From contig NZ_BMFQ01000003.1 of the NCBI RefSeq assembly GCF_014638915.1, positions 310,001 to 374,000 on the forward strand: a DNA stretch of 64,000 bases, in the 5' to 3' direction. This stretch comes from Xanthomarina arctica. Lineage in GTDB: Bacteria > Bacteroidota > Bacteroidia > Flavobacteriales > Flavobacteriaceae. Both the position numbers and the translations under genes were made by a program. Positions 26,966-36,372 of the stretch are shown here, piece after piece. Each line of letters begins with the position of its first letter. The first letter of the stretch is position 1. Under the pieces are notes generated by a model, which saw only the letters and a list, made by a program, of their open reading frames with translations, was not told where the DNA came from and searched no databases.

Positions 26966-27302
26966 AATTATGTAAAATATTATTTTGACTAAATGTTGCT
27001 GTGGCCCTACAATTTTTCATAATGTGTTTCATTTTGATTTTCTTTAATTCGGTTTAAAGTAAAGTTAATAAATTATCGTTTAAAGTCAATTAAATCCGAT
27101 TAAAAGTTATTAACAATAAATGTCCTACAACTCAAATTTTAAGAAACATTCTAAAATCATACTTTTTAAGACTTTCACAATTAAAGCAGTAGCCCCATAA
27201 GGCAGGAATAAAACCACTTATTAACAAGGCAAAGAAATCAGATATTATAATTTGAATATCAAAAAAGCTAAAACACACATAATATGTAGGTCATCTCATT
27301 TT

Positions 27303-27312
27303 TAGCACCTAA
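27303..27312 (+). promoter_or_regulatory. Shared 10-mer TAGCACCTAA, locus B
   Basis: This is an exact match, in the same orientation relative to the small gene, to the motif at 459-468. A second AGCACCT follows 10 bp later (27314-27320). It lies between the small gene and its repeat array, as at locus A. Function is unknown. Confidence 0.35.
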
Positions 27313-27339
27313 AAGCACCTGCTATTTTATATCGTCAAG

Positions 27340-27383
27340 ACTCCGTAGTAACTCCGTAGTGAATCCGTAGTGACTCCGTGTAA
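27340..27383 (+). repeat. Array of 11-bp direct repeats, locus B
   Basis: Four adjacent 11-bp units: ACTCCGTAGTA, ACTCCGTAGTG, AATCCGTAGTG and the degenerate ACTCCGTGTAA. The unit differs from that of loci A and C, but the period is the same. The array sits between the divergent small gene (start 26965) and the 249-residue protein gene (start 28061). Confidence 0.85.
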
Positions 27384-27559
27384 AGAAATCTTCAAAAGAA
27401 TACTCCTATCAAAATCTATTTGCTACCTGCTACCTTTCTAATGTTTTCTATAAAATGGGACGTCTCCATCCATTACTAATTCATCCTACCGAAGCATTCT
27501 GGTTTTTAGTTACCACTTAACCACAGGAACTTAACGAAAAGGCATCCTTCAAAACCCAA

Positions 27560-27760
27560 GTATCATAACCACATCTCACGATTCACCATTCACTTCTCAC
27601 CATTCACGTCTCAAATCTTACCATTCACCTTTTTGCCCACAGGCAAGCAAATCACCACTAACACTCACGCCTCACGACTCACCATCACGTCTCACGTCTC
27701 ACTACTCACCACTAACGACTAACGACTCACGACTCACGCCTCACATTTAATATCCTCAAA
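27560..27760. repeat. Degenerate CACGACTC-type simple repeat tract
   Basis: This is about 200 bp built from variants of CACGACTCA, CACGTCTCA, CACCATTCA and CACTAACGA with a period of roughly 7-10 bp. It is A/C/T-rich on the plus strand with almost no G outside the CG steps. There are no open frames of note. Similar short-period tracts occur at about 38760-38850, 52571-52740 and 63733-63772, usually where genes end. Confidence 0.7.
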
Positions 27761-27908
27761 ACCACATAAAACGCATAAACAATCATTTTAAGCATAAACA
27801 TTCAAAACAATCATTTGAAACAAAAACACTAAAAACAAAAACTTCCAGCTATTTAACCCAATAACATCTAAAACGCTAAAAACGAGAATGGTCTTTTTAA
27901 ATCTCTCA

Positions 27909-27916
27909 TAACTTTG
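27909..27916 (+). promoter_or_regulatory. Possible -7 element upstream of the locus B 249-residue protein
   Basis: TAACTTTG fits the Bacteroidota -7 consensus TAnnTTTG. No good -33 TTG lies 19 bp upstream. If used, the 5' leader before the ATG at 28061 would be about 140 bases and would include the hairpin at 28023-28046 (TGTATGC paired with GCATACA). Confidence 0.3.
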
Positions 27917-28060
27917 ACTTTAAGTTGTTAGATCAACTGTAACCATTGGAGTTTTTAGGCAGGAGCTCATGCTTAAGAACAACTTTTAAAACAGGTGGAT
28001 AGCAAAAAAAATAAGTTCAATCTGTATGCCTAAAAAAAAGCATACATAAATTTTAAAGTT

Positions 28061-28810
28061 ATGGCAAAGTATAAAAGCCTATTTAAAGTAAGAGGTTCCA
28101 TCGACGATGTGAGCTTTTTCAAAACAGAAGACGGATATAGCATCCGTTCTAAATCAAGTTTAGACAAAGATCGTGTTAAAAACGATCCTGCCTTCCAACG
28201 AACTCGTGAAAACAACATGGAGTTTGGAAACAGTGCCTCCAGTGGGAAAGCGCTCCGACATGCCTGCCTAGATTTGGTATCTAATGCCAAAGACAGGAAA
28301 TTGGCGTCACGCCTAACCCAAGTTATGACTCAGGTTAAAAATGAAGACCTGACATCTGTAAGAGGGCAACGCACCCCAGCAGTGGGCATTTTAACCCCTC
28401 TGGGAAGATTACCTCTTAAAGGATTCAACTTCAATAGAAGATCTGTCCTGTCCGAGGTTTTGTTAACAGATTTTAGTCTGGATATCGTTACAGGAACCGT
28501 TGTAATTAACAGCTTTGTTCCTAACCAGAAATTGCGTGTTCCAGAAGGTGCCACCCATGTAGAATTTAGTGCAGGGTTCCTAAATCTGGACTTGGCAACG
28601 GGAGTCAAGGACTTCCAATTAAGCAACATAGAAAACATCCCTATTAATGGTACTGCCATTGTAGTAACCTTAATTCCTGCAGCCCCTGCTGCCGGTACTG
28701 GGCAAAGTTTCTATCTGCTTAAAGTAGCTTACTTTCAAGAAATAAACGGCTTGCAATACCCTCTTAAAAATGGGGTGTATAATGCACTTCAAATTATTGA
28801 AGTATTGTAA
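28061..28810 (+). CDS. Uncharacterised 249-residue protein, locus B
   Basis: I do not recognise this family with certainty. It is the same length as the protein at 41085 and aligns to it without gaps; I count about 140 of 249 identical positions. Conserved blocks are the N-terminal MAKxKSL, a KNDPAF-x-RTREN-xx-EFG core near 40-56, a RGQR, GATHV near 165 and a C-terminal NG-x-YNALQ-x-IEVL. There is no signal peptide or membrane segment. The N-terminal 60 residues are basic, and the C-terminal two thirds look rich in beta-strands. The short-strand N-terminus is loosely reminiscent of Bacteroidota DUF6266 proteins, which is a guess. It is divergent from the small gene at 26741 and ends at a strong terminator. 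Confidence 0.75.
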   Translation: MAKYKSLFKVRGSIDDVSFFKTEDGYSIRSKSSLDKDRVKNDPAFQRTRENNMEFGNSASSGKALRHACLDLVSNAKDRKLASRLTQVMTQVKNEDLTSVRGQRTPAVGILTPLGRLPLKGFNFNRRSVLSEVLLTDFSLDIVTGTVVINSFVPNQKLRVPEGATHVEFSAGFLNLDLATGVKDFQLSNIENIPINGTAIVVTLIPAAPAAGTGQSFYLLKVAYFQEINGLQYPLKNGVYNALQIIEVL

Positions 28811-28830
28811 GGGTTTGTTTTAGAAACAAG

Positions 28831-28859
28831 AAAAACGGGCGCTACGGTGCCCGTTTTTT
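28831..28859. terminator. Bidirectional intrinsic terminator
   Basis: A stem of ACGGGCGC and GTGCCCGT around TACG (28835-28854) is flanked by A5 on the left and T6 on the right, so it can end transcription both of the plus-strand 249-residue protein gene and of the minus-strand cassette 2 that stops at 28914. Confidence 0.85.
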
Positions 28860-28913
28860 ATTTAATTACAATTCGTGATGCTTACTGTTTTTTTTTAAGC
28901 TCTAACAAAGAAA

Positions 28914-29828
28914 CTATAAATAGTGAATCCCTTCAGTTTTATTTACAGCACGACTCTTTGCCACTTTATCTTTCATTTCTAACAAAATAGATAATTCTTT
29001 TTTATAGGCTAAAACACGCTCAACCTTCATTCTAAGTTGTAACATTAATATGGTTTTGCGCAGTTTTGCTAATTGAAAATCTATTTTATTCTCACTGTTA
29101 ATATTGCCATTAACTACTTTATAAGTTTTTTCAATGTTCTTATAATAAGCCTCACTAGAAAATGAAGATTTAGCTAATTTACGAGCCTCCCTATCATGAA
29201 TGACATAAACCTCTGGTAAAACACCTATTTTGATACCGTGGTAAATAGCACGCTGACAATAATTATCATCTTCTCCATAATGAAAAAACAAAGGATCAAA
29301 ACCCCCTATGGTCTCCAAACATTTTCGGGAAAGTAACCAAGCGGCCGCATTTACAAAAGGCACCTCATACACTTCTGCTAAAGTACTACCAAGTACAAAA
29401 TCTGAATAAAACTGCCCCGTTTTTTCCTTTAACATAAAATTAGAAAAGTTCTTATCTAATTTTTTCCTATCTCCAGTAATATGCACAGGACTCAACACAC
29501 CATACTCCGGATTATCTATTTGAAAATTGACTAATCTATCCAAAACAGTATCTACCAAATAAGCATCCTGATTCAACAAAAACACCTGCTCTGCTCCTTG
29601 CTCTAAAGCAAATTTAATCCCTAAATTATTAGCTTGGCCAAAGCCTAAATTTTTATCTTGCTTAAATAAAGTGATATCTGGGTAATTGGATGCTATAAAG
29701 GAAACTGTCTCATCTGTTGATGCATTATCCACTACCACCACGGAATAAGCTTTACAACTTTCCAAGCATTTAGAAAGCCATTGCATCCCATTGTAAGTCA
29801 CAATAATGATATAAACATTCCTAGCCAT
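28914..29828 (-). CDS. Glycosyltransferase family 2 (rhamnosyltransferase-like)
   Basis: This 304-residue GT2 protein has VYIIIVTYNGMQWLSKCLES, VVVVDNASTDETV, NLGFGQANNLGIKFA and VFLLNQDAYL, with Asn-Gln-Asp in the metal-site position as in WbbL-type rhamnosyltransferases. LFFHYGEDDNYCQRA supplies the catalytic region. It is the last gene of cassette 2 and overlaps the upstream GT2 by 8 bp. The rhamnose suggestion rests on family resemblance. Confidence 0.88.
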   Translation of the reverse strand: MARNVYIIIVTYNGMQWLSKCLESCKAYSVVVVDNASTDETVSFIASNYPDITLFKQDKNLGFGQANNLGIKFALEQGAEQVFLLNQDAYLVDTVLDRLVNFQIDNPEYGVLSPVHITGDRKKLDKNFSNFMLKEKTGQFYSDFVLGSTLAEVYEVPFVNAAAWLLSRKCLETIGGFDPLFFHYGEDDNYCQRAIYHGIKIGVLPEVYVIHDREARKLAKSSFSSEAYYKNIEKTYKVVNGNINSENKIDFQLAKLRKTILMLQLRMKVERVLAYKKELSILLEMKDKVAKSRAVNKTEGIHYL

Positions 29829-30705
29829 TAAATTTTGATTTTAATATGAATAAATCATTAACCCACTTATACTCTTTTCTTAATAATCTTATTTTAGTTT
29901 TGTTATTTAAATACCAGAAATATTCTTTTAATAGAATTTTATCATATGTCTCATAATCATTTGTACCGCTATGTCTATTAACATTGGTAGCCTGATTAGA
30001 ATGTAACCTAAACTTTACTAAGGGCTCATTTATAATGGCTATTTCTTGAGTTTTTAGAAGACGATAACAGAATTCATAATCTAAAATTTGCTTTAAATCT
30101 TCTCTGTAATACCCCAATTTTTCTAAAGTAATTTTTTTAAACATGACAACACAAGGCTCTCCTATTTTATTTAATGGTGATTGCAGAAACTCCTTAGATC
30201 GAAATAATGTATGATTAATAATTTGGATATCATTTACAGTTTTAAATTTAAGCCCTTTTTGTAGATTACTATATTTTTCAATCCATTTCTTTATCCGATC
30301 ACTTAAAAAGTCCATATCAACAATAAACTCACGCTTAGAAGCTACCATACCTAATTTAGGATTGTTCTCCATGACTTCAATCATAGAACTTATACAGTTA
30401 GGCATTAATACATCGTCTTGAAATAAAAATTTAATATACTCACCACTAGCTTTCTTAATAGAATGATTCCAATTTGCTCCAATACCATTTGGGTGATGAG
30501 GGTAAACTTTAATTGGTATAGATGTTTGCGACTTAAAACCTTCAATAATTTTTAAGGTATCATCTTTAGAAGCATCATCTGAAACAATAATTTCTATATT
30601 TAAATAATCTTGATCAATGGCTGATTGCATTGCTTCTGCTATAAATTTAGCCCCATTATAGGTTGGAATACAGATAGAAACTAATGGTAAATTACTTTTT
30701 GTCAT
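29821..30705 (-). CDS. Glycosyltransferase family 2
   Basis: This 294-residue GT2 protein has VSICIPTYNGAKFIAEAMQS, IEIIVSDDASKDDTL, GANWNHSIKKASGEYIKFL and the QDDVLMP metal site. ILDYEFCYRLLKTQEIAI replaces the usual ED motif. It lies 43 bp from the upstream GT2 gene and overlaps the downstream one. It is probably a membrane-associated inverting transferase in the ABC-exported glycan pathway. Confidence 0.9.
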   Translation of the reverse strand: MTKSNLPLVSICIPTYNGAKFIAEAMQSAIDQDYLNIEIIVSDDASKDDTLKIIEGFKSQTSIPIKVYPHHPNGIGANWNHSIKKASGEYIKFLFQDDVLMPNCISSMIEVMENNPKLGMVASKREFIVDMDFLSDRIKKWIEKYSNLQKGLKFKTVNDIQIINHTLFRSKEFLQSPLNKIGEPCVVMFKKITLEKLGYYREDLKQILDYEFCYRLLKTQEIAIINEPLVKFRLHSNQATNVNRHSGTNDYETYDKILLKEYFWYLNNKTKIRLLRKEYKWVNDLFILKSKFNG

Positions 30706-30748
30706 ATTTTGGAATTCATAAAATAAATCTTATTAATTATAAAAATTA

Positions 30749-31543
30749 TCATTTAAAAATCCTTTTCATTTTATTAATAATTACCTTTTCTATTGAAACT
30801 GAAAGTTGTTTTTTTAAGCGAGTATTCTCATTAAATAAATTTGGGTAAGCTTTTAAATATAATTCATAATGTTTGCGTTTTATGAAATTTATATTTTTCT
30901 CCAACATTTCTTTATCAAATGACTTAATCATTGAATTATTAGATACTCTATAATCAAATGTAACCTCTTTCAAATAATGAAACCTATACTCCGTCTTCAT
31001 TACACTTAACCAAAAATCCCAATCTTCATGACCTTGGTGTGGCAAATCTTCTTCATAACCGCCAATACTATCAAAAAGTGATTTTCTTACTACCGCACAT
31101 GCATCTATATAATTACTCCTCAATATTTTGTATTCGTCAAAAGCTCCTACATTCCAAAGCCCATCTTTTTCTCCAAAATACATTGAATTTCCATAGACGA
31201 CACCTACTTCTTTTTGAGCATCCATAATGGCAACAGCCTCTTTCGCAAATTCTGGACGCACTTTGTTGTCTGAATCTAGAGGTAAAATATATGATCCTGT
31301 TGCTTTTTCTATTCCAAAATTTCTAGCGCTACCAAGACCTCCATTATTTTTCTTATAGTATTTAAACCTTTCATCTTTTTTTGTCCAATTTAAAGCAATG
31401 GTTTCTAAATTATCCGGAGAACCATCATTAACTATTATAGCTTCCCAATCATTATAGTTTTGATTAAGAACTGAATACAAAGTCGCTTCTAGTGTCGCTT
31501 CTGAGTTAAAACAAGGTATTATTATAGATAAAATAGAATTCAT
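30749..31543 (-). CDS. Glycosyltransferase family 2
   Basis: This 264-residue compact GT2 protein has LSIIIPCFNSEATLEATLYS, AIIVNDGSPDNLE, GLGSARNFGIEKATGSYILP, the LDSDNKVRPEF metal site and GHEDWDFWLSVMK as the catalytic ED motif. The C-terminus is a basic helical tail. All core motifs are intact. It follows the methyltransferase gene after 23 bp. Confidence 0.92.
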   Translation of the reverse strand: MNSILSIIIPCFNSEATLEATLYSVLNQNYNDWEAIIVNDGSPDNLETIALNWTKKDERFKYYKKNNGGLGSARNFGIEKATGSYILPLDSDNKVRPEFAKEAVAIMDAQKEVGVVYGNSMYFGEKDGLWNVGAFDEYKILRSNYIDACAVVRKSLFDSIGGYEEDLPHQGHEDWDFWLSVMKTEYRFHYLKEVTFDYRVSNNSMIKSFDKEMLEKNINFIKRKHYELYLKAYPNLFNENTRLKKQLSVSIEKVIINKMKRIFK

Positions 31544-31566
31544 AAGTATTACAGATAATTTTAAAT

Positions 31567-32277
31567 TTATTTGGTTACGAAACCATATAATCCTGAATAT
31601 AATTGTCCATTTTCAAAAGATATTTTTTTGTTGTCTTTTCTAACAAGCAACTTAATTACAAAATTCACAAATGGCTTTACAAACTTTCGTTTAGATGTAG
31701 AAATTTTTTCATAGCGCAAAGCAAATGATAAGGCAAAATAATAATTAAACCCTCCAAGTGGTTTAATATCCCAGCTAGTATACGCTGTGTTCTTAAAATG
31801 CATCTCTAATGCATAAGGTGTAAATCTATGATAGTCGTAAGGCACTTCATGTAATGGCCAAACACTTGGCACTGTAAAAAAAAGTATGCCTCCAGGTTTT
31901 AAAACTCTATTTATTTCTGTTAAAATTGAAGAAGTATCAAAATAATGTTCTAAAAATTCAGTTGCTAATACAAAATCAACTGATGCATCACCTAGTGGGA
32001 TCGTTTTACCGTCCCAGTAATAATCTGGTTTTACCGAATTATGATATTCAGTAGGTTCAAGATCAACTCCTATATACTTATTAATTTTATCATTCATTAA
32101 AAAATTTTTGTAAGGCAAAATTCCACAAGCGAGGTCTAGTACATCTCCATGTAGAAATGGCTTTACTTCTTTAACAGCTTCTAGTAATGATTTTCTAATT
32201 AAATAAAATGAAAGAGGTAATTTTTCTTTATTTAAATTTATGAACAAATCATTTATTGTGTTTTTAACTTTTATCAT
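31567..32277 (-). CDS. Class I SAM-dependent methyltransferase
   Basis: This 236-residue protein has VLDLACGILPYKNFL as SAM motif I near 45, YIGVDLEPTEY as the acidic strand-2 end, and SVDFVLATEFLEHYFDTSSI with INRVLKPGGILFFTVPSVWP, the post-I and III blocks of Methyltransf_11 proteins. In a glycan cassette it probably O- or N-methylates a sugar or chain end. Terminal methylation is a known stop signal for ABC-exported O-antigens, which fits the Wzm/Wzt neighbours, but the target is not shown. Confidence 0.85.
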   Translation of the reverse strand: MIKVKNTINDLFINLNKEKLPLSFYLIRKSLLEAVKEVKPFLHGDVLDLACGILPYKNFLMNDKINKYIGVDLEPTEYHNSVKPDYYWDGKTIPLGDASVDFVLATEFLEHYFDTSSILTEINRVLKPGGILFFTVPSVWPLHEVPYDYHRFTPYALEMHFKNTAYTSWDIKPLGGFNYYFALSFALRYEKISTSKRKFVKPFVNFVIKLLVRKDNKKISFENGQLYSGLYGFVTK

Positions 32278-32398
32278 AAATTATTTCACTTTTATAAAAT
32301 AAAAAATTGTCGCTATTTATTTTCAATTGGCAATAATCCGATTAACTGGATTTAAAGTCAGCTTCAAGCTATAATTTTAAAATTATAACCAGGAACAA

Positions 32399-33289
32399 TT
32401 ATACTGAATTTAAGTTAGTTTTTTTACTTAGGTAAAAATAATATACTTTTTGTAACCCAGGCATTTTTGGAAACTTCAGTTTAGCTATATTGAATAGTAC
32501 TGTTTTCTTTTTAATTTTAACAATTTCTTTTTCTTCCAAGGTCAAATGAGGCAAAATTATTTGGTAAAAATTCAGAAAATTATTTTCTATTTTAATTTTA
32601 CTTAATCCCGTCCACAAACCATTACTATGCATGCGATATACACTCATAATGTCATCCAAACATTTTATTTTTTTGTTGTTTGAAACTAGTTGATATAAAC
32701 CTAAATCTCCAAAAGGCAGTTCCATAAACCACTTTGGAATTATAAAATTAGCAGGTTTTCTAAAAACAACACTTGCAGTAAGGATAAAATTATAATTTTC
32801 AAGTATATCTTTAAACAAATATTCTCCAATATTCGATATTCCCGGTATTGGATGCAACTCTAATGGAGATTCATTTTTTAACAAATTTGCTCTATGAAAA
32901 CAAATATGAAAGTCTTCATTTGCTTCCAAAAAATCAACCTGCTTTTGTAATTTTAAAGGGTCTGTCCAGTAGTCATCGCCATCCAATAACGCAATATACT
33001 TCCCTTGGCAATGATTGATAATATCTACAAAATTTTGAAGACGTCCGTTTTTTTCTCTCTCAATACTATAAGAATCCCCTTTTTCACGTTTTAAAAGGTT
33101 AAATGAAATATTAGTATTTGTGTTTTCTTTAATTATTTTCTCAATAACCTCTAATGAATTGTCTGTAGAAAAATCATCTCCAATAACTACTTCAAACGGA
33201 AAATTTGTTTTTTGATCAATAATACCTTTTAATGCTTGCTCTAAAAAAAGTGCATGATTATAACATTGCAGTCTAACGCTTAATTTCAT
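32399..33289 (-). CDS. Glycosyltransferase family 2
   Basis: This 296-residue GT2 protein has LSVRLQCYNHALFLEQALKG, VVIGDDFSTDNSLEVI, CQGKYIALLDGDDYWTDPLK as the metal site and ICFHRANLL. The N-terminal wording (CYNHxxFLxxAL) is typical of a GT2 group common in O-antigen clusters. It overlaps the upstream sulfotransferase gene by 17 bp. The 121 bp downstream contain an 18-bp AT palindrome (32370-32387) of unknown use. Confidence 0.9.
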   Translation of the reverse strand: MKLSVRLQCYNHALFLEQALKGIIDQKTNFPFEVVIGDDFSTDNSLEVIEKIIKENTNTNISFNLLKREKGDSYSIEREKNGRLQNFVDIINHCQGKYIALLDGDDYWTDPLKLQKQVDFLEANEDFHICFHRANLLKNESPLELHPIPGISNIGEYLFKDILENYNFILTASVVFRKPANFIIPKWFMELPFGDLGLYQLVSNNKKIKCLDDIMSVYRMHSNGLWTGLSKIKIENNFLNFYQIILPHLTLEEKEIVKIKKKTVLFNIAKLKFPKMPGLQKVYYFYLSKKTNLNSV

Positions 33290-34151
33290 AGTCGAAAAGA
33301 TTTAGGGCTTCATTTGCTATTTCATTAAACTGATTAATTTCTCTAGCAGTTAATTTCTTTTTATAAATGCCAATATCTTTATTATCTATAGGAAGTAATG
33401 TTTTTTGTTTCCATGCAACTGTTTCTAGAGGCTCAATTTGTTTTAGCTGATTATTTTTATAAAAATTAAGCATCTCAGGCTCAAATTCTAAATTGAATTT
33501 ATCCAGAATTAGTGACAGAAATTTTTTAGGGTTGTTAAGAATATCCTCATACCTGACAACCAAGTACTGACTGTTGTTTTTATAATACTTATATATATTT
33601 AAATTATTTGATTCCCACTCTGCCGCAATATCTGATATTCCTGTTGGTAAATCTGGTCTGTATTTGTAACTACTTTCAATATTTTTTATCTCTCTATAAG
33701 AGCAAACTGTATCACGTCCATCTCTTACTATATGTATTATAAAGTTATTACTTGAAAGCTCATTTAATTCATCAAGATGTTTAATATAATAATTATTTTT
33801 ATCGCCCAATACTTGAGGCTCTTTATCGTGTAAACTGGCATAACTTAAATAAACACAAGTTGCTAATTCGTTATAGTTTTGAGGTCTCTCCTCCTCTATT
33901 ACATTATTAATAACTTCACTCGGTAATAACCAAGTTTCAAATTTTTTGGAATTTTGTACGTCGTTAATAAACAAGCCAATATCGGTCGGGTTTAAATTCG
34001 AGTTATTCCATAACCTATATTTTGAAGCCAACCAAAGATAAAAACCACACTCTGGTGGCACACTGATTAAAGAATGACTATTAAGAATTAATCTTAATAA
34101 ACTGGAACCAGATCTTGGATTTCCTAAAATATAGAATTGTTTATGCCTCAT
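33273..34151 (-). CDS. Sulfotransferase family protein (3)
   Basis: This 292-residue protein has FYILGNPRSGSSLLRLIL (PAPS loop near 9-16), SVPPECGFYLW and FIIHIVRDGRDTVCSYREI (3'-phosphate site), then LVVRYEDILNNPKKFLSLIL. This is the full motif set of Sulfotransfer_1/3 enzymes. It overlaps the upstream aminotransferase gene by 4 bp, so it is embedded in the ABC-exporter cassette and probably sulfates that glycan. Confidence 0.88.
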   Translation of the reverse strand: MRHKQFYILGNPRSGSSLLRLILNSHSLISVPPECGFYLWLASKYRLWNNSNLNPTDIGLFINDVQNSKKFETWLLPSEVINNVIEEERPQNYNELATCVYLSYASLHDKEPQVLGDKNNYYIKHLDELNELSSNNFIIHIVRDGRDTVCSYREIKNIESSYKYRPDLPTGISDIAAEWESNNLNIYKYYKNNSQYLVVRYEDILNNPKKFLSLILDKFNLEFEPEMLNFYKNNQLKQIEPLETVAWKQKTLLPIDNKDIGIYKKKLTAREINQFNEIANEALNLFDYEIKR

Positions 34152-35218
34152 ATATTACTTTTTATAATATCTACAATAATTTTTATATCCATTTTCTTAA
34201 GACCTACATATAAAGGCAAGCATAAGACACGTTTGCTTATAGCTTCAGAAATTGGCATTACTTTATCTCCAACATAGTCTAAAGTATTTAAAGAAGGGTA
34301 AAAATAGCGTCTAGGAAAAATAGACTTTACATTTAATGCTTTAACCACTTTCAATAATTGATTCTCTGTTTTGAATATGACAGGATAATAGCAATAATTC
34401 CAACTTGTATGTTTTCTAATTTTAAGCAATTGTAAATCCTCGTCTTCAAAGGCATCATTATAAACTGTTGCTACTTTTTCACGCTCTTCGCTTATCAAAT
34501 CCATATAAGGAAAAACAGCTAGACCCATGGCAGCTTGTGGTTCGCTCATCTTTCCATTAACCCCTAATCCTTTAAAAACATCAGGGCCATCATGACCGAA
34601 GTTATGATGTAAATACATTGTTCTCTCAAATTCTGGTTTACAGATTAATGCACCTCCTTCACCAGTATGAAACAATTTAGTAGCATGAAAACTACAAGTA
34701 CTCACATCTCCATAATTAAAAAGAGATTGCCCTTTGTAGGTAACCCCAAAACAATGTGCGGCATCATAGATTACTTTTAAATTGTGTTTTTTTGCAATGG
34801 CTTCAATAGCTTCTACATGACAAGGGTTTCCAAAGACATGGGTAGCCAAAATAGCAGACGTATTTGGGGTAATAGCAGTTTCTATTTTAGTTTCGTCTAT
34901 GGTTAAATATTCTGGATGAATATCTACAAATACAGGTGTGCAACCTTCCCATACAATACTAGACGTGGTAGCAACATAACTAAAAGGAGTAGTAATAATT
35001 TCGCCTTTTAATCCTAAAGCTTTTATAGCTATCTGCAATGGCAAGGTACCATTAGTCATAGCGATCAAATTAGAAACTCCTAAATATGTTTTTAATGTGT
35101 CTTCTAGTTCTTGTACCAAAACGCCACGATTAGTCATCCAGTTTGTATCCCAAGCGCGTTTTAAAATGGCTTGATACTCGTCTTGAGTGGGTAAAAATGT
35201 TTTGGTGACGTTTATCAT
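34148..35218 (-). CDS. DegT/DnrJ/EryC1 sugar aminotransferase
   Basis: This 356-residue PLP enzyme has NGTLPLQIAIKAL (phosphate-binding), YDAAHCFG with the PLP-contacting Asp, and SFHATKLFHTGEGGA with the Schiff-base Lys181. It should convert a nucleotide 4-keto- (or 3-keto-) 6-deoxy sugar to the amino sugar using glutamate. The N-terminus (PTQDEYQAILKRAWDTNWMT) resembles VioA-type dTDP-4-amino-4,6-dideoxyglucose transaminases. The matching 4,6-dehydratase is not in the window. It overlaps its neighbours by 4 bp on both sides. Confidence 0.88.
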   Translation of the reverse strand: MINVTKTFLPTQDEYQAILKRAWDTNWMTNRGVLVQELEDTLKTYLGVSNLIAMTNGTLPLQIAIKALGLKGEIITTPFSYVATTSSIVWEGCTPVFVDIHPEYLTIDETKIETAITPNTSAILATHVFGNPCHVEAIEAIAKKHNLKVIYDAAHCFGVTYKGQSLFNYGDVSTCSFHATKLFHTGEGGALICKPEFERTMYLHHNFGHDGPDVFKGLGVNGKMSEPQAAMGLAVFPYMDLISEEREKVATVYNDAFEDEDLQLLKIRKHTSWNYCYYPVIFKTENQLLKVVKALNVKSIFPRRYFYPSLNTLDYVGDKVMPISEAISKRVLCLPLYVGLKKMDIKIIVDIIKSNI

Positions 35219-36357
35219 TTATTTTCTTTTGGTTTTGCAAAACAAATGGTTTCCTCAGCATGAATAGTATAGTGTCCAATAAATATTTCATAATCTAAAT
35301 TCAAACTTAATATCCAATTTGATATTGTTGCTAAATCATGAATACTGTGATATATGGCTATGGCTAATTTTGGCCTAAACTTTTTAATAGTTTCCAAAGC
35401 TCCTTCCAAAGCCATAGGCTCTGCGCCTTCAATATCCATTTTAATGAAATCTATTTTCTCAATTTTTCGGGTTTTAACAAAATCATCAACGGTAACCGTT
35501 GTTGCTGTTCCAGTCTGATCTTCAAAGGGTTCAAATTCAACCCTACTAGCTGGCCCATTATCCTTAAAGTAAATTAGATCTCCAGAATTATTAGAAATTG
35601 GATTAGGAATTAATTTTATATTTGCTAATAAATTAGGATTAAATTCTGTATTTAATTTGAACAACTTTAAATTTTCAGGAATAAACTCAAAAGAATACAC
35701 TTGTCCTTTGACACCTACTTTGTGAGCGAAATATAAAGCTGTATCTCCCCAGCAACCACCGATATCTAAGACTGTATCTCCCGGTTCTGCCTCTACGACA
35801 ACTTTGTCCTCTATTTTATACGCATATTGCTCAATTAAAAAATCTACTGCAACTCTTGATTCAGAAAAATAAAACTTTATGTCGTAACCTACCGGATTTA
35901 AATTAAACTTGTATAACATGAAATGCATGAAATTTGGATCATACACATCTTTGTAATTTACCAAGGTTTTTGAAGTCTCAATAGATTGCCAATAATTTTC
36001 ATTATTTCTTGGGAGTTTCACTTTTTTAAAACCTAAAACCCTAAATGCAAGCAAACTAACTAATAAATCCTGATCTAAAACACTTATATTGTTCCAAGTG
36101 TTTTCAAATTCTTTTAAATATGGAGCCACTAAATTAGATCCTTTATTTAAATATTGTTTATATTCTGGATGGTAATTAATTGCTGTTTTTATACCTTTTT
36201 TAAGCTCCTTTATAAATACTTCTTTTCGTGAGGAATTAGTTTCATGAATTTTCAAATTATATTCCCCAAATCGATATACATCATAATTATCTATACCATA
36301 GTTATTTGATAACGATTGAATTATTTTTTTATCTAAAGCTTTTTGAAATGAAGTCAT
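35215..36357 (-). CDS. FkbM family methyltransferase
   Basis: This 380-residue protein has an N-terminal region of about 180 residues without a recognised domain, then an FkbM methyltransferase domain: DTVLDIGGCWGDTALYFAHK (motif I), GQVYSFEFIPENLKLFKLN, VDDFVKTRKIEKIDFIKMD and IEGAEPMALEGA. Members methylate hydroxyls of sugars and polyketides. The ATGA overlap with the aminotransferase gene suggests both act on one sugar. It may cap or decorate the ABC-exported chain. Confidence 0.88.
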   Translation of the reverse strand: MTSFQKALDKKIIQSLSNNYGIDNYDVYRFGEYNLKIHETNSSRKEVFIKELKKGIKTAINYHPEYKQYLNKGSNLVAPYLKEFENTWNNISVLDQDLLVSLLAFRVLGFKKVKLPRNNENYWQSIETSKTLVNYKDVYDPNFMHFMLYKFNLNPVGYDIKFYFSESRVAVDFLIEQYAYKIEDKVVVEAEPGDTVLDIGGCWGDTALYFAHKVGVKGQVYSFEFIPENLKLFKLNTEFNPNLLANIKLIPNPISNNSGDLIYFKDNGPASRVEFEPFEDQTGTATTVTVDDFVKTRKIEKIDFIKMDIEGAEPMALEGALETIKKFRPKLAIAIYHSIHDLATISNWILSLNLDYEIFIGHYTIHAEETICFAKPKENK

Positions 36358-36372
36358 TGCTATTTTATATAT

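Larger units (their letters stand above)
26966..28060. other. Divergent intergenic region, locus B
   Basis: This 1.1-kb stretch has no gene I can support. From left to right it holds AT-rich DNA, the 10-mer at 27303, the 11-bp repeat array at 27340-27383, a long low-complexity tract of CACGACTC/TCACCATTC-type motifs (about 27560-27760), a possible promoter motif TAACTTTG at 27909 and a hairpin at 28023-28046 just before the 249-residue protein gene. Confidence 0.6.
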
